NCBI RefSeq assembly: GCF_002298975.1
Contig: NZ_DBMV01000039.1
Location: 1-64,000 of the forward strand
Source of the DNA: Ralstonia sp. UBA689
GTDB lineage: Bacteria > Pseudomonadota > Gammaproteobacteria > Burkholderiales > Burkholderiaceae
Direction: 5' to 3'
Length of the DNA: 64,000 nucleotides
The position numbers and the translations under genes were made by a program. Position 1 is the first letter of the stretch. Each line of letters opens with the position of its first letter. Under the pieces are notes generated by a model. It saw only the letters and a list, made by a program, of their open reading frames with translations, did no database searches and was not told where the DNA came from. Shown here piece by piece: positions 43,766 through 52,057 of the stretch.

Positions 43766-44304
43766 GCGCCCCCCGTCTGTACCGCGCGCCCGACCATGTT
43801 GACCGTCACGCAACGGGCTGCGGTCGCGTTCGTCGGTGTGGTGCTCAGCGTGACCTTGAACGTGCCGCTGTTCGGCAGGTTCATCGCAAAGCCGTCGCGG
43901 CTGTATGTCAGTGCCTTCGACGTTGTTGAACTGGTGGTTGCGATAAACGTGTCTCCGCTGGTCAAGCCGGCACGCTTGCGCAACACGATGTCGTTGACGG
44001 GATCGTCGATCGTGCCCGAGTTATTGACGTCAGTGAACACGATCCAGCCGAGATCCCACACGTTCGCGCCCGTGCATGTTGCGCCGTCCTTCGAGGCGCA
44101 CAGGCTGATTGGCAGCCCCCGCTTGATGGCTTCGCCACGCGCGTACTGGATATCGTTGACTAGTGAATTTGCCTCGGACAGCGTGCGAGCGCGCTGAATG
44201 GTGCCGGTAAACGAAGGCACCGCAATCACCGTCACAATGGCAACGATTGCGAGGGTGATGACGATCTCGACCATCGTGACGCCACGAGATCGATTCAACC
44301 GCAT
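43756..44304 (-). CDS. fimT: Type IV pilus minor pilin FimT/GspH-like
   Basis: 182 residues, first gene of the minus-strand minor pilin operon. Prepilin signal RGVTMVEIVITLAIVAIVTV, followed by FimT marks SLVNDIQYARGEAIKRGLPI and WDLGWIVFTDVNNSG. ATG 44304 gives the standard N-terminus; the frame is open 186 bases upstream without conserved sequence. FimT proteins can bind DNA in natural transformation (known for some species). Confidence 0.88.
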   Translation of the reverse strand: MRLNRSRGVTMVEIVITLAIVAIVTVIAVPSFTGTIQRARTLSEANSLVNDIQYARGEAIKRGLPISLCASKDGATCTGANVWDLGWIVFTDVNNSGTIDDPVNDIVLRKRAGLTSGDTFIATTSSTTSKALTYSRDGFAMNLPNSGTFKVTLSTTPTNATAARCVTVNMVGRAVQTGGACS

Positions 44305-44945
44305 ACGCGATGCGCCCCTGGCCCCGAACAGGGATCTAGAGGATGTACGTCCCGCCTGAGCACCATGAGACAAACCCTTGGCACGAATGCCGAGGCCATC
44401 GCCACGCCTCACCTCACGGCACGTATGCCGGGTGTTGCTTGATGACGATCGATGATGCGCGGTAACGTGACTGCGGACCGCCGCCGCCATGTCAGTGCGA
44501 CAGACGACTGACTGGAAGCCCGCATTGCCCGATGGGCGAAATCCCGTTGTTCATGTATACCCCCGACGTTTTGTTATGCGGCAGTCACGGCGCAATCGAT
44601 TTCGCCCGCGCTGCTGGTTTCTGAACTTCCCGAGTTCTATTGTTGGGCGGTGTCCTACCCCCGTGAACACGACAGTCTGCGCAGCAAAAAAGCGCACGCA
44701 GACGCACCCAACGAAATAGTGGGGAATTAGTCAAAAAGTGTCAACTGTCTATCGCTCGAGAATAAGGCTCGATCAAGTCGACATTGACTAAAAACCAACG
44801 CTCGATAACAAAGATTCGTATGCGTCCGCCTGACGAACGGCCGCTTGCATCTGACTGCCTGTGAGGGTATTGACCAGATATGACACTTATACGGCCAAGT
44901 TCACACTAACTTGAGCGACTCCGTCATGCTCCGCTAACCGCTGCC
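44305..44945. other. 641-base divergent region between two pilin operons
   Basis: Holds no gene I can support. About 44560-44900 is clearly AT-richer than the rest of the window and contains A/T-rich tracts such as AGTCAAAAAGTGTC, so it reads as the shared promoter region of the two divergent minor-pilin operons. A 76-codon open frame at 44489-44719 has no pilin or other features. I found no sigma-54 box. Confidence 0.5.
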
Positions 44946-45149
44946 GTGCCCCCTCTCCACCACCCGCGCCCCCGCCACGATGGCGCCATCCTGATCGAAT
45001 CCCTCGCCGCACTCGCCCTACTTTCATTGTGCGCGGCAGGCACTCTGACTGCGCTGGAACAGATGGAGACCACCAGCCAGAGTCTGCGCGAGCTATCGGC
45101 CGAAATCCGCGAACACGGCACCCGAATCGAAACTGCTGACTTGCGCTGA
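44946..45149 (+). CDS. Very short PilV-like prepilin
   Basis: 67 residues starting at GTG. Prepilin peptidase site and helix are visible: HDGAILIESLAALALLSLCA, with Glu5 of the mature part. The helix continues (TLTALEQMETTSQSLRELSA) and then stops; there is almost no globular domain. It comes first in the plus-strand cluster, and its stop is one base from the PilW-like start. It may be a truncated PilV or a real mini-pilin. Confidence 0.65.
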   Translation: MPPLHHPRPRHDGAILIESLAALALLSLCAAGTLTALEQMETTSQSLRELSAEIREHGTRIETADLR

Positions 45150-45150
45150 C

Positions 45151-46089
45151 ATGCGCCGGCTGCCCCACTCCCCGCGCGGCGCAACGTTGGTCGAATTGCT
45201 GATCGGCACGGTGATTGGACTGATCGTGATCGGCATTGCGCTGCAACTGACGCTCGTTGCTCGTGCACGCTATCAACGTATTGCCGACGAGGCGCTGATC
45301 GAAGATCGCGGCACCCAGGCACTGGCGTTACTGACCACCGCGATACAACAAGCAGGCTGGATAACGGATACGCCAGCGTCGCAGCGAGTGCGCCAGTGGA
45401 CTGACTTGGAGGCGCCACCGTCTATTCAAGGCGCCGACAATTGCCGAGCACGCAACCTCACTCCCACACGCATCGACTGCCAAGAAAGGGGGGCTGTTCG
45501 CGGCAGCGATGCCCTGGCCGTGCGCTTTGCCGGCAAGGGCAGCCCAACGGACAATTCGCGCGCGGGCGACCACATCTTCGATTGTTTGGGCAATGCCGTA
45601 CCTGAACGCGTCCCTGGCAACTCGGATGACCCGCGCGCCGGGGTCATGCTTCTTTACATCACCGAGGCCAGCGCCGACAACGAACCTCAACTGATGTGCC
45701 GCTCCCTAAGCCGCAGTACTGGTGAGCTTTCCAAAGACATGCCAGGCATGGTCCGAGGCATCGAAACGCTGCAACTCCTCTATACGGTTGGCACCGCCAA
45801 CGGGACGTCAACCAAGCTGCTATCCGCCCGCTCACTTACGAGCGACCAATGGCACCGCGTACAGGCGGTGCACGTCGCGCTGGTTGCGCGCGGCGAGTAC
45901 AGCGACCCCATTGCCGCAGGCAAGCCCACGCCCCGGTTGGCGCTGTTCCCCCTTCAGCCACTGCCCGAAGGCAACATCACTCGACAAGACCGGGAGTTCA
46001 CCCCAACCAAAACGCAGCGCCGCCGCGCCGTCTTTACGACCACCGTGCGCGTGCGCAATCCGCTGGCCTGCGAGGTTGACGTATGTTGA
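45151..46089 (+). CDS. PilW-like minor pilin, second cluster
   Basis: 312 residues. Prepilin signal RGATLVELLIGTVIGLIVIG with Glu5, followed by LALLTTAIQQAGWI, which matches the PilW mark. The longer globular part contains DALAVRFAGKGS and GIETLQLLYTVG. It overlaps the next gene by seven bases. PilW assignment is by family resemblance and position. Confidence 0.8.
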   Translation: MRRLPHSPRGATLVELLIGTVIGLIVIGIALQLTLVARARYQRIADEALIEDRGTQALALLTTAIQQAGWITDTPASQRVRQWTDLEAPPSIQGADNCRARNLTPTRIDCQERGAVRGSDALAVRFAGKGSPTDNSRAGDHIFDCLGNAVPERVPGNSDDPRAGVMLLYITEASADNEPQLMCRSLSRSTGELSKDMPGMVRGIETLQLLYTVGTANGTSTKLLSARSLTSDQWHRVQAVHVALVARGEYSDPIAAGKPTPRLALFPLQPLPEGNITRQDREFTPTKTQRRRAVFTTTVRVRNPLACEVDVC

Positions 46090-46895
46090 ACAGCGCCGGC
46101 ACCCAGGCGCGCGGCTTCTCACTGGTGATCGTCGTGACGGCAGTAGCGTTGTTTGGCCTGCTGACCATGGCAGCCTTTCATCTGATGCTGGACCAACGGC
46201 GTAGAGTCTCGCTCACAGCCGACCACGCATTAGCCAAACACTCGGCGGAATTTGCACTGGCCGAAGCGGAATGCGAACTGTCCGTGGCAACGGACACACC
46301 CGCGACCCCGGGTTGCGCCACCATCCCGCCGCAAGACCGCATCGCCGCGCTCGACCCGGTCTCGCTGCGCGGCTTTGTCGCCGGCGCTTGCGGCAGTGGC
46401 ATCGCGCTCGGGCTGTGCCAGCCTCTACCGGGCCAGTCGATCCTGGCGCTGGCGGGCCTGCTGGATGAGACCACGTTTGGCGTGCCAATCGAGGCACCTC
46501 CAATCACGCCGGACAGCGAGCGCGTGCCAGCCCTCGACGCGCGCTATGTCATCGAGCCCATTCCTGACCGGTGGTCAGGCCAGCCAGCTCAAGCCGATGA
46601 GATGCCACAACCTCGGCTGTTTCGCATCACTGCTGCGGGTTTCGGCGCCGACCCAGCCGTGAACGTCATACTGCAGACGGTCTTTCGCCCACGAGTATCG
46701 AATCGATCGGCGTCGCAGGTCACCATCGAGGCCGAACCGCCGGTCATTCGCCCCAACGGCTTGATCACGCAAACCGTCCGAACCACACTTTGGAGAATCG
46801 ACGGTGATCCGCAACACGCCGCTGAAACTCAGATCCAAACCCGCAAACTGGGCCGCTTGAGCTGGCGTGAGCTGATCGTTGAAGGAACACCCTGA
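46083..46895 (+). CDS. PilX-like minor pilin, second cluster
   Basis: 270 residues. N-terminal ARGFSLVIVVTAVALFGLLT is a prepilin-like helix lacking Glu5, as in PilX, and AKHSAEFALAEAECELS matches the PilX helix. The globular part has several cysteines. Its stop and the next start share one base (TGATG), which implies coupled translation. Confidence 0.78.
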   Translation: MLNSAGTQARGFSLVIVVTAVALFGLLTMAAFHLMLDQRRRVSLTADHALAKHSAEFALAEAECELSVATDTPATPGCATIPPQDRIAALDPVSLRGFVAGACGSGIALGLCQPLPGQSILALAGLLDETTFGVPIEAPPITPDSERVPALDARYVIEPIPDRWSGQPAQADEMPQPRLFRITAAGFGADPAVNVILQTVFRPRVSNRSASQVTIEAEPPVIRPNGLITQTVRTTLWRIDGDPQHAAETQIQTRKLGRLSWRELIVEGTP

Positions 46896-47296
46896 TGCGC
46901 CAACCCACCGCCTTTACGCTGATTGAACTGCTAGTCGTGCTGGCCGTTGTGGCCGTGTTGACGATGACAGCCACGCAGGCATGGTCCAGCCATCGAGACA
47001 GTGCGCAAAGAACTGTGGCGCGCGCCGCGCTGGTCGCGGCCATGGCGAGCCTGGAACGGCAGCACGCGCACAAGGGCAAATACGACGTGTCAGGCAAGCT
47101 CCCGGAGCATGCGCCCGGATACCAAATCCAGGCCAATCCGTGCAGCGATCGCACCCTCGCACATTGTGTCGAGGTGGCGGCCCAGCCCATGCGCCCCGGC
47201 ACCTCTTGCGGCACGCTTGTCCTACGCAGCACTGGCGAGCGGTTCACGCAGATCGGCGCCGCGCGCCAACCAGCATCACCTGCATGCTGGCCATGA
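46895..47296 (+). CDS. PilE-like minor pilin, second cluster
   Basis: 133 residues. Prepilin signal AFTLIELLVVLAVVAVLTMT with Glu5, then a pilin helix ending ASLERQHAHKGKYDVSG, where YxxxxY-type pilin sequences usually continue. Three or more cysteines in the C-terminal half may give disulfides. Its stop overlaps the next start (ATGA). Confidence 0.8.
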   Translation: MRQPTAFTLIELLVVLAVVAVLTMTATQAWSSHRDSAQRTVARAALVAAMASLERQHAHKGKYDVSGKLPEHAPGYQIQANPCSDRTLAHCVEVAAQPMRPGTSCGTLVLRSTGERFTQIGAARQPASPACWP

Positions 47297-47868
47297 AGCA
47301 CCGTGGCAGACATGCCGGTGTCACGCTGGCAGAAATGGTGATTGTGCTGGCCGTGCTGTCGGTGCTCACTGTCTTTGCCGTGCCCGCCGGGCTGGATTGG
47401 TGGCGGCGCGAGACGGTGGTCATCCTGGCCGACCGCTTTGCCAGCGCACTCACGCTTGCCCAATCCATGTCGCGCAACCAGCGGGTATGGGTCTATCTGG
47501 GCCCGCTGAATGAAAAGCAAGGTTGGTCATCCGGCTGGGCGTTGTACTCGTCGCCCTCCCACGATCAACAAGATGCCCCGCGCGGGCCTGCCCCCGACAG
47601 CGTCCTGATGACCGTTTCGCCTCCGGTGGTGCCGCCGGTCTCGCTTTCGTTCAGGGGCTCACGGTCAGGCGTGAACACCCTTTCCTATTCACCTGTGGGA
47701 TACTCACGATCAAGCAACGGTGCGCAATTCTTTGGCACGCTCACCATTGCATCTGGAACGCACGTGCGCCGCGTCGTCATCAACTCAGCGGGCCGCGCCC
47801 GCATATGCAACCCGGCCACGCCCGGCGTCAAGGCTTGCGGCACCGACGCTTCCGCCGACGATGCTTAA
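47293..47868 (+). CDS. FimT/GspH-like minor pilin, second cluster
   Basis: 191 residues. Prepilin signal AGVTLAEMVIVLAVLSVLTV with Glu at the expected place, followed by RFASALTLAQSMSRNQRVWV, the FimT/GspH mark, and a C-terminal VVINSAGRARIC close to the GspH end. ATG 47293 overlaps the preceding stop; ATG 47284 is possible. ribD begins 25 bases downstream. Confidence 0.8.
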   Translation: MKHRGRHAGVTLAEMVIVLAVLSVLTVFAVPAGLDWWRRETVVILADRFASALTLAQSMSRNQRVWVYLGPLNEKQGWSSGWALYSSPSHDQQDAPRGPAPDSVLMTVSPPVVPPVSLSFRGSRSGVNTLSYSPVGYSRSSNGAQFFGTLTIASGTHVRRVVINSAGRARICNPATPGVKACGTDASADDA

Positions 47869-47892
47869 CCCCAACCTCACGTTTTTCTACCC

Positions 47893-49005
47893 ATGTTCTC
47901 CGATTTCGACCACGCCATGATGCAGCGCGCTTTGGTGCTGGCCGAGAAAGGGCTCTTCACCACCACGCCGAACCCGCGCGTGGGCTGCGTGATCGTGCGC
48001 GACGACACCATCATCGGCGAGGGCTTTACGCAGCCCGCCGGCCAGGACCACGCCGAAATCCAGGCCATCAAGGATGCCCAGTCACGCGGCCAGGACGTGC
48101 GCGGCGCCACAGCCTATGTGACGCTGGAGCCCTGCAGCCACTTCGGCCGTACCCCGCCCTGTTCCGACCGGCTCGTCGAAGCTGGCATCGCCCGCGTGGT
48201 GGCCGCGATGGAAGATCCGAACCCCGCCGTGTCCGGGCGCGGCCTACAGAAACTGCGTGACGCCGGCGTCGACGTGCGTTGCGGGCTGCTGGCGCGCGAG
48301 GCGCGCGAACTGAACATCGGCTTCGTGTCACGCATGACGCGCGGCACGCCGTGGGTGCGCGTGAAGGTCGGCGCATCGCTGGACGGCCGCACCGCCCTGG
48401 ACAACGGCATCAGCCAGTGGATTACCGAAACCGAGGCGCGCAGCGACGGCCATCGCTGGCGCGCGCGCGCCTGCGCCATCCTGACCGGCATTGGCACGGT
48501 GCGCGAAGACAACCCGCGCCTGACCGTGCGAGCGGTCCCCACGCCGCGTCAGCCGCGCCGCATCTTGGTCGACTCGGCGCTGGACGTTCCGCTCGACGCC
48601 CACATCCTCACTGCCGACGGCCACCACGAGCCGACGCTGATCTTCGCCGCGCAGCCGGAGGCTGGCCGCATGCGCGCGCTGGCTGAGCGCGGCGCCGAGG
48701 TCATCCTCCTGCCCAACGCCGCCGGCAAGGTCGACCTGCCCGCCATGCTGCGCGAGCTCGGCCGCCGCGAGATCAACGAACTGCACGTCGAAGCCGGCTT
48801 CAAGCTCAATGGCTCCTTGCTGCACGAAGGGCTGGTCGACGAGATCCTCGTCTACCTGGCGCCCAAGGTGCTCGGCTCGGGCCAGGGCATGTTCAACATG
48901 GGGCCGCTGCAGACGCTGGAAGGCGCGGCTGAATTCTTCTTTCACGACATCTCGCGCATCGGGGGCGACCTCCGCATCCTGGCGCGCCGCAACCCGACAG
49001 ACTGA
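47893..49005 (+). CDS. ribD: Riboflavin biosynthesis deaminase/reductase
   Basis: Bifunctional enzyme of riboflavin synthesis: deaminase N-terminus and reductase C-terminus. 370 residues. The deaminase zinc site is DHAEIQAI plus EPCSHFGRTPPC; the reductase begins around TPWVRVKVGASLDGRTAL. First gene of ribD-ribE-ribB-ribH-nusB. Confidence 0.96.
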   Translation: MFSDFDHAMMQRALVLAEKGLFTTTPNPRVGCVIVRDDTIIGEGFTQPAGQDHAEIQAIKDAQSRGQDVRGATAYVTLEPCSHFGRTPPCSDRLVEAGIARVVAAMEDPNPAVSGRGLQKLRDAGVDVRCGLLAREARELNIGFVSRMTRGTPWVRVKVGASLDGRTALDNGISQWITETEARSDGHRWRARACAILTGIGTVREDNPRLTVRAVPTPRQPRRILVDSALDVPLDAHILTADGHHEPTLIFAAQPEAGRMRALAERGAEVILLPNAAGKVDLPAMLRELGRREINELHVEAGFKLNGSLLHEGLVDEILVYLAPKVLGSGQGMFNMGPLQTLEGAAEFFFHDISRIGGDLRILARRNPTD

Positions 49006-49008
49006 TCT

Positions 49009-49662
49009 ATGTTCACCGGAATCGTCGCCGCCATCGGCCGCATTGAAACCGTCACCCCGCTCGGCACCAACGCAGATGCGGGTGTGCGCCTGTCCATCGC
49101 CTCGGGCGGTCTGCCACTCGGGGATGTGGCGCTGGGCGATTCGATCGCCATCCAGGGCGCGTGCATGACCGTGGTGGCCAAGTCCGATTCGCACTTCGAC
49201 GTGGATGTCTCGCGCGAATCGCTGTCGAAAACCGTCGGCCTGGAGCGCCCGGGCGAAGTGAATCTGGAGAAGGCCCTGCGCCTGGCCGACCACATCGGCG
49301 GACACCTCGTCTCGGGTCACGTGGATGGCCTGGGCACGGTCACGCATTTCGCGCCGGTGAATGAATCGCACGAACTTCGCATACGCGCCAAGCCGGAACT
49401 GGGTCGCTACCTCGCCTATAAGGGTTCGGTGGTGGTCAACGGTGTGTCGCTCACGGTCAACAGCGTGCGTGACGATGCCGACGGCTGCGAATTCTCGATC
49501 AACCTGATCCCGCACACGGTGGCGGTCACAACACTCAAGCACCTGGCGGTGGGCGGCCAGGTCAACCTGGAAATCGACCTGATCGCCCGTTACGTGGAGC
49601 GCATGCTCACGCACGCCGCCATCGGCCTGCCCGCCAGCAGCCGCCCGCTCGCGGCCGTTTGA
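49009..49662 (+). CDS. ribE: Riboflavin synthase alpha chain
   Basis: Dismutates two lumazine molecules to riboflavin. 217 residues made of two similar beta-barrel halves; the first begins MFTGIVAAIGRIE and the second near HLVSGHVDGLGTV. NGVSLTVNSV is the second-half substrate motif. Three bases after ribD. Confidence 0.95.
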   Translation: MFTGIVAAIGRIETVTPLGTNADAGVRLSIASGGLPLGDVALGDSIAIQGACMTVVAKSDSHFDVDVSRESLSKTVGLERPGEVNLEKALRLADHIGGHLVSGHVDGLGTVTHFAPVNESHELRIRAKPELGRYLAYKGSVVVNGVSLTVNSVRDDADGCEFSINLIPHTVAVTTLKHLAVGGQVNLEIDLIARYVERMLTHAAIGLPASSRPLAAV

Positions 49663-49777
49663 ACGCTCGGCCCCACTGGCTTGGGGCTACCTTGGCGTAC
49701 AATAGCGGGCTTCCTATCTATGCAGTCGCACGGTGGCCAAACGGGAGGCTGACCGGCGACGCGCCTCCAGTTACGCC

Positions 49778-50908
49778 ATGTCGATCGCCTCAGTCGAAGA
49801 AATCATTGCCGAAATCCGCGCCGGCCGGATGGTCATCCTGGTCGACGAAGAAGACCGTGAGAACGAAGGCGACCTGATCCTGGCAGCCGATTACGTCACA
49901 CCGGAAGCCATCAACTTCATGGTCACGCACGCGCGCGGCCTGGTGTGCCTGACGCTCACCGAAGAACACTGTGACCAGCTCGATCTGCCGATGATGGCGA
50001 GCCGCAACGGTACGCAGTTCGGCACCAACTTCACCGTATCAATCGAAGCGGCCGAAGGCGTGACTACCGGCATTTCCGCCGCTGACCGCGCACGCACCAT
50101 CCAGGTGGCTGCGGCCAGGAACGCCAAGCCGGCGGACTTGGTGAACCCGGGCCACATCTTCCCGCTGCGTGCCCAGAAGGGTGGTGTGCTGATGCGCGCC
50201 GGCCACACCGAAGCCGGTTGCGACCTGACCGCGCTTGCCGGCCTGACACCAGCCGGCGTGATCTGCGAGATTCTGAAGGACGACGGCACCATGGCACGCT
50301 TGCCGGACTTGGTGGCGTTCGCCCAGAAACACGGCCTGAAGATCGGCACGATTGCTGATCTGATCGAATACCGTAGCCGCACTGAGAGCATTGTCGAGCG
50401 CGTCGGCGAGCGCACGATGGAAACCCAGTTCGGCACCTTCCACGCCGTGGCCTTCCGTGACCACGCTGCCGGCCGTGCCCATCTGGCGCTGGTCAAGGGC
50501 ACGCCGACGCCGGGCACCGAAACGTTGGTGCGTGTGCACGAGCCGCTGTCGGTGCTGGATCTGCTCGAATGCCAGCGCACCACGCACTCGTGGAGCGTCC
50601 CCGCTGCCCTGCGCGCCGTTCAGGCTGCCCCGGTCGGGGTGGTGGTGTTGCTCAACTGCGGCGATTCGCCGGACCGCCTGTTTACCCAGTTCACCGCCTT
50701 GGACACCCCGCACGAGCGCCCGCGTGCCAAGCCCGACCTGCGCCTCTATGGCATCGGCGCACAGATTCTCAAAGACGTGGGCGTCGGCAAGATGCGTGTG
50801 CTGGCTTCGCCACTCAAATTGCCGAGCATGACCGGCTACGACCTGGAAATCACAGCCTATCAGTCAATGGCGGATGCGCCCGAGGCGGTGCCAACCACCG
50901 CTCACTAA
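49778..50908 (+). CDS. ribB: DHBP synthase with degenerate GTP cyclohydrolase II domain
   Basis: 376 residues. The N-terminal half is an intact 3,4-dihydroxy-2-butanone-4-phosphate synthase: VDEEDRENEGDLI, THARGLVCLTLTEEHC and HTEAGCDLTALAG. The C-terminal half has the RibA fold outline, but the zinc motif C-x10-C-x-C (SECLTGD...RCDCG) is missing; the equivalent segment reads RVHEPLSVLDLLECQRTTHS. The hybrid is therefore likely RibB-only in activity, as described for RibBX-type proteins. A separate RibA is expected elsewhere. ATG 49778 is used; an upstream GTG at 49733 is unlikely. Confidence 0.88.
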   Translation: MSIASVEEIIAEIRAGRMVILVDEEDRENEGDLILAADYVTPEAINFMVTHARGLVCLTLTEEHCDQLDLPMMASRNGTQFGTNFTVSIEAAEGVTTGISAADRARTIQVAAARNAKPADLVNPGHIFPLRAQKGGVLMRAGHTEAGCDLTALAGLTPAGVICEILKDDGTMARLPDLVAFAQKHGLKIGTIADLIEYRSRTESIVERVGERTMETQFGTFHAVAFRDHAAGRAHLALVKGTPTPGTETLVRVHEPLSVLDLLECQRTTHSWSVPAALRAVQAAPVGVVVLLNCGDSPDRLFTQFTALDTPHERPRAKPDLRLYGIGAQILKDVGVGKMRVLASPLKLPSMTGYDLEITAYQSMADAPEAVPTTAH

Positions 50909-51000
50909 GGTTTTGTGCGGCAGCTCAGGCTGCCGCGCTGGTTTTCTTCTTTCTTGTTTTCTGACGTTGCCACGTCTGGCAACCCCAACCGGAATACACC

Positions 51001-51504
51001 ATGGACCACGGCTTCTACCCGACCAATCTCAACGGCGAAGGCCTGCGCATCGGCATCGTCCAGGCGCGCTTCAACGAGCCCGTGTGCGAGGCGCTGCGCG
51101 AGGCGTGCATCGATGAACTCGAGCAACTCGGCGTGGCCGGCGAAGACGTGCTGCTGGTGACGGTGCCCGGTGCGCTGGAAGCGCCGCTGGCGCTGCAGAA
51201 GATGGCCGAATCAGGCCAGTTCGACGCGCTGATCGCGCTGGGTGCCGTGATCCGCGGCGAGACGTACCACTTCGAGCTGGTGTCCAACGAATCCGGCGCC
51301 GGCATCACGCGCGTTGGCCTGGATTTCAACATCGCCATCGCCAACGGCATCCTGACCACCGACACCGACGCGCAGGCCCATGCCCGCACCCGCGAGAAGG
51401 GCCGCGACTGCGCCCGAGCCGCCGTTGAAATGGCCAACCTGACCGCCGCGCTCGACAGCCTGCAGGACCACGGCCATGACGACGACGATGGCGAGAACGA
51501 ATAA
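51001..51504 (+). CDS. ribH: 6,7-dimethyl-8-ribityllumazine synthase
   Basis: Condenses DHBP with the pyrimidine intermediate to lumazine. 167 residues. GALEAPLALQKMAESG, then GAVIRGETYHFELVSNESGA with the catalytic histidine, are family marks. The acidic C-terminal tail is DDDDGENE. It is followed by nusB, as in many proteobacteria. Confidence 0.96.
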   Translation: MDHGFYPTNLNGEGLRIGIVQARFNEPVCEALREACIDELEQLGVAGEDVLLVTVPGALEAPLALQKMAESGQFDALIALGAVIRGETYHFELVSNESGAGITRVGLDFNIAIANGILTTDTDAQAHARTREKGRDCARAAVEMANLTAALDSLQDHGHDDDDGENE

Positions 51505-51543
51505 GCGCGCGTACTGACAACCTCCCGCGCAAAGGCTTTTTCC

Positions 51544-52011
51544 ATGACGCAAGACAATTCCCCGGCCAAGACCAAGGCACCTGCCAAAAGCGCGCGCCGC
51601 CGCGCGCGCGAACTGGCGCTGCAGGGCCTGTACCAATGGCTGCTCAACCGCAACGACCCGGGCGTGGTCGAAGCGCACCTGCAAGACGCGCAAGGCTTCA
51701 ACAAGGCCGACCGTGCGCACTTCGACGCCCTGCTGCACGGCGCCATCCGCGAAGAAGCGACGCTCACCGAGAGCTTCACGCCGTTCCTGGACCGCCCGGT
51801 CGCCGAGCTGTCGCCGGTCGAGCGCGCGGCCCTGCTGGTCGGCGCGTACGAACTGGTGCACTGCGTAGACATTCCGTACAAGGTCGTCATCAACGAGGCC
51901 GTGGAACTGACCAAGACCTTCGGCGGCGTGGAAGGCTACAAGTACGTCAACGGCGTGCTGGACAAGCTGGCCGCCCAAGTGCGTGCCGTCGAGGTTGCCG
52001 CCCGCCGCTGA
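51544..52011 (+). CDS. nusB: Transcription antitermination factor NusB
   Basis: All-helical RNA-binding protein of the rRNA antitermination complex, 155 residues. ARRRARELALQGLYQWLLNR and VINEAVELTKTFGGVEGYKY are typical. Position after ribH is conserved in the group. The first 18 residues are a basic, disordered extension. Confidence 0.95.
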   Translation: MTQDNSPAKTKAPAKSARRRARELALQGLYQWLLNRNDPGVVEAHLQDAQGFNKADRAHFDALLHGAIREEATLTESFTPFLDRPVAELSPVERAALLVGAYELVHCVDIPYKVVINEAVELTKTFGGVEGYKYVNGVLDKLAAQVRAVEVAARR

Positions 52012-52057
52012 TCGCGGCGTTTGCTGTTCGCTTCACCCCTTTTTGATCCGCTCCAAG

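Noticed and set aside
48328..49614. A 428-codon open frame antisense to ribD and ribE
   Set aside because: It crosses two well-supported sense genes and shows only compositional bias.
49663..49777. FMN riboswitch before ribB
   Set aside because: The conserved FMN-box segments (AGGGUGGGGUGAAA-like and ACCGGCGGU-like with their order) are not present; only a TACAAT-like box is seen.
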